Source: Carya illinoinensis (Eukaryota > Streptophyta > Magnoliopsida > Fagales > Juglandaceae). Taken from it: a DNA stretch of 64,000 nt. This document shows, one piece after another, positions 39,237-49,900 of the stretch. Both the position numbers and the translations under genes were made by a program. Every line of letters starts with the position of its first letter. Position 1 is the stretch's first letter. The notes under the pieces are model-generated. The model ran no database searches, was not told where the DNA came from, and saw only the letters and a list, made by a program, of their open reading frames with translations. The stretch covers positions 43,331,520 to 43,395,519 of the forward strand of contig NC_056762.1 of assembly GCF_018687715.1 (NCBI RefSeq), given 5' to 3'.

Positions 39237-42156
39237 TTAGCAAATTCCAGGCAAGTTGTCCCAAGAGCAGGCGTCGGGGGTTCTACCGTGGTCAGTTGTG
39301 GCACCAAGTGGAAAAAATGAAGCTATATGTTGCATGTCGATCCCAATATTATCATCTGTTACACCTGAAGATTGGCCATTGGAGATTTCCCCACTATCGC
39401 TGTACCAATCTGGGACTTGCATGTTTGAAGGGATACCATTGAACAGTTTCGACAAGTCTTCATTCATGGAGTTGATCAGAACCCCTGATTCTTCCTGTGG
39501 TTTCACTCCTGTGTATAAAAAAAGGAACATGTTAAGCAAGAGGCATTAATATTCATGTCTCAGTTAGTTAGTTGGTTAGAATCTATTTGATTTGTTCATT
39601 TGTAGAACACATCAATTTAATAGAACCAGGTGTCTGTATGCTGCAAACTGCAAGGCATCACTCGCTCAGAAATATGAAACAGCACCATACTTGTGTTCTT
39701 CTATTAATAACACTAGCAGTAATTACAACAATTATAATTCAGGTACGCCTAAAGTCACATGAACATTTGCTTATCTAACCTACCTTCATCTTCTCTGCAA
39801 AACTCCTAGAAACTCAAAAAGAATGATAGAATGGGATTTTTAGGCTATCCTAATGATGATGGTGAAATGGTGAGATTGGGGCATAAAGGTTATCAATGTA
39901 AACGAAAACTAGGTATAATTGCGCTGAACATTTTTCCAGTATACATGGGAAAACTAGATTTTGTACCATCAAAATTTAGTATATTTTGTCTTTTAATTTG
40001 CACCCCAAATTACCAGTTTTTACAATTTGCACCCTATATCACGATCTGACCATCAAGATCCTAGCATGTCCTATATTTCATTGATCTTTTGATCTCAATC
40101 GAGGTGGTAGTTTTGGGTGCAAATTGACAATTTTGATAATTTAGCAATTTCAAACAAATGGCGATTAGTTTGGATTGCAGCATATATTTCCTTAATGAGA
40201 GTTAAAGAATCTATAATCTAAATTCATAACTTAGAATTGTTAGCATACAGGAAATGCAACCGAAAGCATGAAAACCGGAATTAATGTCTAAATTTATCTT
40301 GAGCTCGGGCACACTGGCACGGCCCAGAGACAGAGCACGTAGAAAACAGAACCAGTGCATCAAAATTCCTATAGCCTACAACAATCATACAGCATTCAAC
40401 GATAACTTAAAATGCAATAATTTAATGTACTCACTAAGACAGATTATTATATATTATTAGTACTAGTTTAAGCAAATTAGAAAGAGAAGTCACCAGAAGA
40501 GCAATGAGTAGAACCGGAACCCTTGAACCCCTCGAACACACGCTTTTCTTCCAAAAAACTCTGGGTCTTCAAACCGTGGCTGGACGCTGCCAATGCCTGA
40601 GCCTCCTCCAACAAGTCCTCCAACAACCCATTGCCACTGCCCTGACTCGCAGCCGCATTAACCTTGGTATCGATGGTAATCTCTGACATCTCGGCCCGAG
40701 AAGGATGGGATGATAATTGGTTTGAAGGGAGCTCCTGTTTCACAGAATAAGCAAAGACCGGCGACACCATTTGGTCTAGTTCTAATTGGGTCCTCAGAAG
40801 CTGCGGCGAACTGTGGCTAAAAGTCACTGGGAACTGAAAGGAAGCCATATCAGGCAACTGGGTCAATGCAAGCTGACCCAGAGGAGCTTTATTACTCTGT
40901 GTTGTTGACGGAATAGGCAGTGAGAACCCGGTAGAGTCACGGCGCTTGAAGCGAATAGGGGTGCCTAGGATCGGCGGGGGACGCTGGAAGGTGAACGAGG
41001 AGGAGGAGGTGGTGGTGGTGGGGTCAAAGAGAGGGAAAGAGGTGCCGGTGGTGAAGGGCTGTGGAGAAAGGGGTTGGTGAGAAGGAGAGTGGGGTGGTGG
41101 GGTGGGGGAGAGAGTTAAAGAAGGATATTGGTGGTGAGAGTGGAAATGGAAGGTCGGAGTGTTTGGGTTAGTGGGTGTGGATGGGGCTGAAGGGGTGGAG
41201 GTGGCTGGAGTGGTGGGTTGGGAATAGGATTGGGGTGATGGCTGGATGTCAGGTGGGTAGAGAGGGAGGCCTTGCCGCTGCCGCCGCTTCACCCTCGTGT
41301 TCCAGTAGTTCTTGATTTCGTTGTCTGTTCGTCCAGGTAACTGCCAGAGACAGAGAGAGTCATTGTCAATGCAAAACAAACCAGGCAACGTTTTGTTTTG
41401 TAACGCATCAAAAAAATCCAAACATATGTTCTGAGAACGCAACAGGAAAAGGCAAAGCCTGGTTTTATATGGCATAGGAAATTAATTGAACTGGGGTTCT
41501 GAAGGCATAATTACCAACAAAATATCTATTCATAAACTCACAACATTTGTTATCAAACCACAAGAACGAGCCGGACGTATATTTTAAAAGAAGGTTAAAT
41601 TCAATGGAAATGGACAAGGAAGTGCAGAATTCAAGTTATAGATAAAACTGATGAACTAACAGATGGACAGAGAAAGAAAACCAAAACCAGCAAACCAAAA
41701 ACATTGAATCAGCAGAACCGAGAAACAAAGCCCAATTAACCAAACGGAAAACATGCTAGTGCATATAGGTAAATTTGAATGTACCCTAGCTGCCATGCGA
41801 GCCCATTTGTTGCCGTACTTAGCGTGGAGCTGAAGAATGAGCCTCTCCTCCTCGTGGGAGAAGGCACCCTTCTTGAGATTAGGTCTGAGGTGGTTGGCCC
41901 AGCGGAGCCTGCAGCTCTTGCCGCAGCGGGCGAGCCCGGAGTTCCTCTGCACCGCATTCCAGTTCCCTTCCCCGTGCTTCCTCACGTACTCCGTGAGAAT
42001 CGAGTCCTCCACCGCCGTCCAGGGTCCCTTCTTCAGCGTGACCCCTCCTCCATGACCTCCACCACCCTCAGCCCCACCTACCAGCGAGCTCGACCCCGTG
42101 GACCCAACTCCCTCGTTCTGTGCTCCGCTGGTGTTGTTGTTGCTGCCGGGTGTCAT
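39237..42156 (-). CDS. GAMYB-type R2R3-MYB transcription factor (MYB101/97/120-like)
   Basis: Nuclear activator of the gibberellin/miR159-regulated MYB group (subgroup 18), with roles in aleurone, anther, pollen tube and programmed cell death. Exons 42156-41785, 41340-40494 and 39508-39237 are in phase and give 496 residues. The start is the ATG at 42156 (MTPGSNNN). The R2 repeat (residues 43-93, [15 protein letters not shown] to [11 protein letters not shown]) and the R3 repeat (about 96-147, with [24 protein letters not shown] split by intron 1 after MAAR) are intact. [13 protein letters not shown] follows, then a Pro/Ser/Thr-rich middle, then [12 protein letters not shown] and the diagnostic C-terminal WDNLPGIC. 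The miR159 site lies in exon 2. RQGLPLYP suggests the MYB97/101/120 side of the family rather than MYB33/65. Confidence 0.95.
40716..40736 (-). promoter_or_regulatory. miR159/319-complementary site in the GAMYB coding sequence
   Basis: On the + strand the site reads like miR159 itself (ttgaagggagctc core). Against remembered miR159a it differs at positions 1, 6, 20 and 21, and it is perfect across positions 7-19, which span the cleavage site between 10 and 11. It encodes the conserved ELPS stretch (KQELPSNQ). miR159 cleavage of GAMYB mRNAs at this position is established in Arabidopsis and rice. Confidence 0.85.
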
Positions 42157-42522
42157 TCCTACCAACTAAGATTTCCCAGCGGCCAAACACGGCTTCGTTT
42201 ATAGGACACTACTTTCTTATAACTCGGTTAGTTACTCTATTATTGCTTGTAGCTGCACTGCCTCTGATTCGGGTGGGCCCTCTGGATTTTACTTTACAAA
42301 TTCTTCTCTCTCTCTTTTTATTATTTATTATTTTTTTATCAATGACTTTTGTACGATATGGCACTAAAAACTAGATGGATATGGCACCTTTCAAAAGTAC
42401 TTTCTGGGTTTCTGAGGGGGTTGTCTGCACCATAAAAGAAGAAGACGAGAAGGACAAACAGAAACGGAAATTGCTGTTCAGATTGAAGACGTAAGAATGT
42501 GAGCTCTTGGGTTTCTGGGTTC

Positions 42523-42565
<43 letters not shown>

Positions 42566-43076
42566 TGGTGTTGGTTGCAGAGTCGAGATGAGGATGGAGA
42601 TGGAATTGGAGGGTTTGTCTGTGACTGGGACCCACAAAGAGAAGGTGGTGTGGGGAGAGTGAGAGCAATTTAGAGGGAGGTTGAGAGAGAGAGAGAGAGA
42701 GAGAGAAACCTAGTATTGCGGTTCCGGGTACTTCTCCAACCTCATGGTGTTCCATTTTAGGCGCTTTCGTTTACCCATTTTGGATTGAGGTTCTATCCTT
42801 TACAGCACTGTTTTGCTGTTTTCCTAGCTCTCATTTGCTCACAATTAGCAGTTGGCTGCTGAGTGGATTACAGCCTTGGTTTTTCACTTTTTCAGTTTTC
42901 ACGAGTGTGGTAAATTAAAAAAACACGTCTAGCAATTGGGAAAACAGTGACAATAGATCATCAAGTTCTAGAATTTCTAAGATACCCTTATCCTCAAGAA
43001 AACTTCTAATTTTAAAGTAATGATTGATATTTAATCACGCGCTTATCCAGCACTATTGGGTTTGGGGTACATATGG
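42157..43076. other. MYB 5' leader and upstream region with two (GA)n tracts
   Basis: (GA)n runs at 42525-42562 and 42683-42706 read as CT-rich leader sequence in the gene's orientation. The open frames there are repeat by-products. Confidence 0.6.
42525..42562. repeat. (GA)n microsatellite
   Basis: About 19 uninterrupted units. A second run lies at 42683-42706. Confidence 0.9.
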
Positions 43077-43191
43077 AGTTTTGCCAGGGTGGTGGTCTTT
43101 TGGTCTCTTTGTAAGTTACGTGGTAAATGCATTTAGTTTTGCCAGGGTGGTGGTCTTTTGGTCTCTTTGTAAGTACGTAGTAAATGCATTT
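43077..43191. repeat. Direct tandem duplication of about 58 bp
   Basis: Units 43077-43134 and 43135-43191 start agttttgccagggtggtgg and end aaatgcattt. They differ by one base gain/loss (gtaagttacg versus gtaagtacg) and a g/a change, so the duplication is recent. Confidence 0.9.
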
Positions 43192-44227
43192 GTACTATGC
43201 CAGAGACTAGAGGATTTTCAGACTGATGTTTGTTCCCTTTTAAGGATGCCTTCTCTTTCGGCCATTTTTGGTCCAAAAATTAACGAGGCTGTAAACGACC
43301 CACAATCTCAGAATGGATCATCTTAACATAATAAATGGTCCAAAATGCATATATTTTTACCATAATCTTATTCTGAAATCATGTAGATTGAATTAGGAGC
43401 CAATTTCCTATAAAGTAGGCTTGTCTAAATTTCTCGGAAGTAGTTATTATCTTCATCACGAGTTAATGGTGGAGACTGGTCGGATTTGTAGAGAGAGAGA
43501 GAGAGTTGAAGTGCTGCATGGATGCAGGCCTTAGTGTTAGAAACGACTAATCAAAGAATTGAATGAAGTTAGGGAGAAGATGATTATATTTAGAAGACCT
43601 ACCCTACAATTAAGATAACAAATATCAAACAAATTTTAGTTATATTTTACGTATTACCACAAATTGGCGTAAGTTGTTAATACAAGATCACATAAAAAAA
43701 ACTATGTATACATCCGGGGTTTACTCTAATAAGCAGACTGCTAGCTATGACTTGGTCAGAACTCACTATCCCATTTCATTGTCTCTACACTAAATATATA
43801 AATAAATAAATAAATAATAATATTACATGCAGTTTTGGTAATTCTTTTTTTTTTTTTATTTGTGTGTGTTTGGTTTGAATAGAGACTCGTTTCGATGATC
43901 AAGTTTTTCTTTTTTTCTCTCCTTTTATTTTTAAGCCAAGTACTTGAGATACATTACAATTTTTAATACTAAGATCTACACTATTTATGATATGCATATC
44001 TTATATATATATGCTGTGTTCATCTCTTTTTGAATTGTTAAAAGTGATTTTTTTTTTTTTAGATAAATGAATTGTAAACTTATTTAAGACAAAAAAATTG
44101 AAGAAAATCATTGATTAGGCTGTTGCATGTTTTGATCCATTTATGTAACTAGCATTAGATAGTTTAGTCCTAAAAACAGAGATCTTTGCAGCTGGTAAAT
44201 TATTTTATTGTTACAGAAAAGTTCTGA
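43192..44227. other. Intergenic AT-rich DNA
   Basis: Contains an (AAAT)n run at about 43796-43820. No gene was seen. Confidence 0.5.
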
Positions 44228-44546
44228 GGCCTAATTTGGATACCAAGGTACTCTCATCTCATCTCAATATTCAAACATCACAAATATACACACTTTTCAA
44301 TTTTTTCATCTAATCATTATCTAATCATTACAACTTTTTCAAACTTCTAGACAAAACAAAAAAATAATTCAACTTTTTTAAATTCAAAAATAAAAATAAT
44401 ATTAACAATAATATTTTAATTTTATAATATTTTAATTCAAAATTTTTTCTCTCATTTTCCAAAATCCCTTATGCATCTTAACCTAAATAATTTCATTATT
44501 ATTCACAGAACATATAATATTCTCATCTCCATATCCAAACGAGGCC
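44228..44546. mobile_element. MITE with GGCCTxxTTTGGATA terminal inverted repeats
   Basis: The left end ggcctaatttggata and the right end tatccaaacgaggcc are complementary at 13 of 15 positions. The 319-bp interior is AT-rich with ctcatctcatctcaa near the left end and atattctcatctcc near the right. This is the clearest of the 'TTTGGATA' MITEs in the window. Confidence 0.75.
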
Positions 44547-44769
44547 TAAAGGGTATAGAAAATTAGAAACCAATTAATTAACCTTTCAACATCCATTCAA
44601 GGAATAGAACTATAAACCCTCTCAATATAAAATAAAAAATGGTTGAAAATATTTTGCACATGAAACATAACATTTAAATTAATTAAAATAGACTCGTGCA
44701 ACATAACAATTAAAATAGACTTGTGCATAGAAAATTGATAGAAAGAGACCGTGTCAATATACTTTGTTG

Positions 44770-44998
44770 TTGAGTCAAACTCAATTGATCTCAACTCATC
44801 TCAAATAAATCATTGATGAGACTTACTATTTCTTCAATTTTTCATAAAAAGTTAAAAGTCATCTCAATCTATTTCATACATTTCAATCTAAAAAGTTAAA
44901 CTCATCTCAACCTTACAATGTTAAACCCATCTCAATGGGACTCAAAAAATACTATTGTTCACAACTTAACTCATCTCACTATCTAAATATAGGCTTGA
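44770..44998. mobile_element. MITE-like 'CTCATCTCAA' element
   Basis: Dense ctcatctcaa/aactcatctc motifs with ends gagtcaaactcaattgatc and tctaaatataggcttgac. The same motif family as the elements at 37.5-38.4 kb. Confidence 0.45.
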
Positions 44999-45418
44999 CG
45001 TGAACCAAGCCACCTAATAAGCTATGATAAGCTAGCCGGCCCTACGATCTGATGCGTTGTTCCAACATGTTTTGATGCTTTCAGCAACGGGTTGTAAGAA
45101 TTTAGAAAAAATTTATTTATTATCTATTTTCTCATCATCCCATGATGCAATATTATATGATAGGTTCACACATGAAATATAATAACTAGTCTCTAATTAT
45201 TTAATATTATATTATATTATATGATGACGAGAAGAGGATAAAAGAATGATGAGAATTAGAATAATAATAGTATTACTATTCTCAAGGCAAATAAGAGTTG
45301 TTAGTTGTTTGTCAAAAATCAGAGCCAACTAATCTTGACCAGCTGACTTTACAAGGCCGCCCTAAGGTGGGAAAAAATTGGTTATTTGCACAACCAAAAT
45401 GCCTGCTTCTATATGTGT

Positions 45419-45419
45419 G

Positions 45420-45450
<31 letters not shown>
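45419..45450. repeat. (AT)n(GT)n compound microsatellite
   Basis: Dinucleotide runs change from AT to GT just 40 bp before the small ORF at 45491. Confidence 0.85.
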
Positions 45451-45490
45451 ACACGTTGTGCGAGATAAGAGTTGGAGCTTTGAGATCGTC

Positions 45491-45658
45491 ATGGACATGG
45501 CTTTGTTCTCAAACTTGTTCAGCTGTTTCTCAGAGCCGTCCCAGTCCAAACAACGATACGTATGTGACGGGGATGTTTGTGTTATTAGGAAGCAGAAGAA
45601 ACTTCATGGGAAAAAGCGAAGCCTTTGGAGTTCATTCACCCCTCTCTCGCGATCATGA
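45491..45658 (+). CDS. Small basic protein of 55 residues, family unknown
   Basis: The frame begins MDMALFSNLFSCFSE, continues CDGDVCVIRKQKKLHGKKRSL and ends SSFTPLSRS. The layout is a hydrophobic/Cys N-terminal segment, an acidic GDVCV core, a Lys/Arg-rich stretch and a Ser-rich C-terminus. It resembles an unnamed class of small plant proteins with DGDVCVxR-type cores that I recall only loosely. An upstream in-frame ATG (45386) exists, but that part is encoded by the AT/GT microsatellite, so the ATG at 45491 is preferred. A second Met (third codon) could also serve. Intronless; no function can be assigned. Confidence 0.6.
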   Translation: MDMALFSNLFSCFSEPSQSKQRYVCDGDVCVIRKQKKLHGKKRSLWSSFTPLSRS

Positions 45659-46944
45659 TCAGAAGCAGGCAGCAAAGCTTTTAGCGATGGATTTGATAGT
45701 CCATGATCCGGTTTGTATTAATATTCATGCGACTTGCTAAAGATTTCGTTGCAGATCAATGAGCCGGCGCATGACTCTTGTAACCATATATGTCTATTAA
45801 TTTGTGTGGTAAATCCACTTTAGCAGGTGTCTTTTTTGAAATTTTGTTTGATGTCTCGGTACCTGTTGTCAAATTGGTTGATTCAGTGTATTCTTAGTTG
45901 TGATTCCTGAACAGGATGCTTCAACTTCTGTTCTGTGGTGCAGCCTAAGGGTCGTTTGAGCTACCATAATTTCACGATGACTCCTACATTTTAGGCATGT
46001 AAATTAGCAAAATAATAACCTGGCTTTGTTTATTCAGCACCTCGATCCTTGAATGAATCTTTTTTTTTTTTTTCTTTTTAAATCTCATTTTTATGAGCTA
46101 TTTTTCTTTGTTTATTCCTAAAAATGCTAGTTCACGTAAAGATATCGTAGAAGTAAACAATTATACTGCAGTTCCATGGCAATGCATATTGCATGTCAAA
46201 TGAGCCGCTGCATAAACAGAAATGCTTCTTGCTCGTACTGTGACCTTCGCCTTCACAAAATTGAGCAATCTACGACGGGCAGGGAGGTAGCAACATCCTT
46301 TGAATGACACGCTCATCTTGGACAGTGGAACTACCAACTTAAGAGGTGAAAACCAGCCCCATTTCCAGGAATTTAGAAAATTATGAGAAGATAGCAATTA
46401 GAAATTCCCATTTCGGAGAATATAAATATTAATTTACATAATAATATCAGCAGTACCAACTGGAATTGCCAATGCATCATCAGCATTAACGACTAGAAGC
46501 TAAACAACTATTTCTCATCCACCGGTAACAAATGTACAAGGCATTTTACTATAGACTTTTAACTTCTAAGCAATTGCTAATGTTCATTAAATGAATCATC
46601 CTTCTGCCAAAATTTTCAAATGTTGTAGCTCCCACATATATAACTCTTGCCGCTGCCTGCCAGTAATCCTCGTATAGAAAATAAGCCCGAAACTAGTCGC
46701 TGAATTCTTTCCCGACATCCGCCAGAATCATCCCATCGCAAGCAAACACATCCAACCAGACTAAATTGTTCCCCCCTTCGGGCAAGCCCAGTTAATGGGA
46801 GATCATACCCAAATCATCTGTCATATCGAACAAAGTACAATTTAGGTATGGGAGATTGAAAAAAATCAATATCGTCATGGCAGGAGCAAAGTAACCTCTG
46901 CTTTCTCCCCTATTTGCATGGTTCCTCAGAAAACCCATACTCAC
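45659..46944. other. Intergenic region between the small ORF and the bromodomain gene
   Basis: Likely holds the 3' UTRs of both convergent genes. The minus frame at 46161-46397 has no supporting motif. Confidence 0.5.
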
Positions 46945-49900
46945 TCACAGTTGCAAAGCCAGGTCTGGCTGCTGGGAATCAACAAGAACACCAGTAGATG
47001 GTCTCACTGGAGACCCCGGAGACTGGAAACCAATATTCAAGTCTGGAGGAAGTGTTTCATATTTAGGCCTTGGTTGGGTATGAGGACTGAGACCTCGCCA
47101 AGGGTACTGCAGCTGAAACCTAGACAAGTCAGCGGGTGCTAATTGAGGGAAAACTATAGGTCGGTTTTGAAGCTGGGCTTCATTTGCCACACGAGCAGGT
47201 TGTGGCACAAATGCCACGGGAAAACTGTTCCTCTCAGACTGAGATTGCATCCCTCTAGAAAGTGGAATCTCTCCCCGTGCTTGAGAAATTTGTTGACAAA
47301 ATTCTCGAGTTGGGTTGTATGATGGATTTGCAGAAATAGGAGTTTTGGGCAAGCTGAAATCTTCCGTTGCTTGTTTAAAGCCTCCAGCCCCAATCGACAT
47401 CCATGCACGGGCAGCAGCTGCTGCAGCATTGCAAGAGTCATCTCTCCTAACAGATGGAACTGAGGTCACACTTTCTGGGGTTTCAACTGGGGATTGATTT
47501 GAAGATTTCTGCTGCTTATTGGCCCTTTCAGCCAAAATTCTCATCAACTGAGCTGGTTCACTATAAGCCTGCTCTTGTCCATGGGGAAAGTAGGTTCCTC
47601 TAGGCGTGTGATTAGGAGCTGTGTCAGAAGACAGTCTACTCATCTTACTATTCAAGCCCCCGTTGCTGATTTTTCCATTAGGTAACACTCCAGTAAAAGC
47701 TCTATCTGTATCAGGCTGCTTGAAAGGTACAGACTGCAGAAGATTTATGTTTCTTGATCTCGACTCTTTGGACCTTGTATCAGCCATTTCCGAATTACTT
47801 GAAAACTGCTTTTCAGCAATAAGCTCAGCATTAGTTTGATGGGCAGAAGGCAAAGAGTTCAATTCAAATTGCTTGCTTACCGTATTCTTAGTCTTGGTAC
47901 AATCCCTGGATTGTGGATTTTGCTTCTGGTAATTGGCATTATCAGGAGTAGTGGATTTTGTTCCAGCAGAGCCAGAGAAAGATAATTTCCTTGCTGAAGT
48001 ATGAGCACCAGCTGGACAAAACGAAGATTGTTTTCCATCTGAAATAGGCCCGCTTATAGGAAGCTCCATAGCAGAAACATGAGTCCTAGTTTTGTCATCC
48101 TTTGTCAAATCAGCATTAGACTGAAGCTTAGGAATTAAACCAGGCTCTTTCTGAGTGCAGTTCTCAAGCATTAGTACAGGTGTTTGAAGTGGCTCATATT
48201 CTCCAACCCAACCACGGCCAAATTTACACCCAGCAGGCAATGCCTGCTCAATTCTCTGGGAGGCAACTTTCCAAGCAACAGGTCCAAGAGTTGCGGCAAA
48301 ACGAGCCAGGCTCCTTGCATAAGACAATTCTGCATGAAGCCCAACCTGATTCACAAATTGCAAAATTTGAAAAAAAACAAACATAAACAAAAACAAGTAC
48401 AGAGGCCATCTATTCAAGAAAAAGAATTTATTTCCACATTACGTACAGCAACCAACTGCTTAAGTTCACCCTCAAAGGTGGTAAATATTGAGTCTGATCG
48501 AACTGCTGGTAGATTGGAAATGTTATATGTTGCGCGCCGGTTATCATCATACACAAATTGCTTCCTTCCCAATTTAGGGAGTAGACCCTTCCCTAAAATA
48601 TTACAGAAACCAAAGCAATTAGTGTGAACAGTGGCAATGAGAGAATGAAGAATAATATTGAAAGAAAAAATATAATAAGCAGGCTATCAGTCATATACTG
48701 GCCTGACATAATTGTTTGATTGCAAACGAGCTACTCTGTATTGGCTAGAAATAATTAAAAACAATTTCTGAATCTAATTCTAGGCAAATGACGATACATC
48801 AAGTTCATAAAAATCTACGTGTACTGTACATATATCCATCCATTATCATTGTAGTTGATAAGGGAAGAAGGGGGAAATAACCTTCTTTATGATACCTGAT
48901 GACAAGTCTTCTGCCTTCTCAAAATTAGTATCAATCAGGGAAGGATTAGCCTCTACAATATCAGTGTTAGAAGGCCTCTCAAAACCACCAGCTTGGTTCA
49001 TATTAGAACCATTCTGCCCATTTGTAATTGTGGCAAGAGTGGCACCAGTGGAGAAATCAGAGCCAATGGGCTCCTGCGAGGTCAGGCAGAAAGGCTTCTT
49101 CCCCGACTTCTTAATTAAGAAATTGGACCTTGTTTTCTGCTCAGACTTCAACTCTTTCTCAGAGCGTTCAAATTCAACCCTTAACCTCTCGAATTTCTTC
49201 CTTGCCAACTCTTGAATGGAACGAGCCTTTTAACATATAGTTGTGTCATAAACTAACAAACAGAACAAGATGGTGAAACAACAGTGTCAAAGAGTAAGAA
49301 AGGGCCAAATGCTTTATACCTGTCTGTAGTAGATGGTGTCTGGTGCATTGTATTGCATGGAATTTGAACATATTAAGAAAATGTCACACTGCATTCAAGA
49401 AACAAACTTTACATAAAATATTTTTATATAAGTAACTTTTTAAACATAAATCTATGATAAAGCATTCTTTTACAAATAGAAGGGAAGAAAATAAGATTAG
49501 CAATACTTAAAAGTGTTTATTCAAGGGCAACTACAATTATAACAGATGAATGAAGTAACAACTTTAACTTAACAAAAGCAACCATGCAGAGAACACCAAA
49601 TCATTCTCTTTCTTTTGGTTGCATTTTTCTTTTTAACAATTAACCAAGAATTTTATTGAAGAACTCAAAGCTATAGCTCAACGACACAGCTTTTGTACAA
49701 AATAAACACCTAATTGGACTCTCTTTTGGTTGCAAATAGCAAGAAATACATTCTAAAAAAATCCGAAATGGAATAAAACTCGCAGGAATTAAATTATTCT
49801 CCTAAAAGGATGCAATACTAAAGTTTCATCAGATTTCATTAGAGCGATCCCCATAGGAAAAGGGAAAAAAAATCATACAAAATAAAGATGACTGCAGAAA

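Noticed and set aside
41779..42204. 141-codon + strand frame
   Set aside because: Complement of MYB exon 1; no independent motif.
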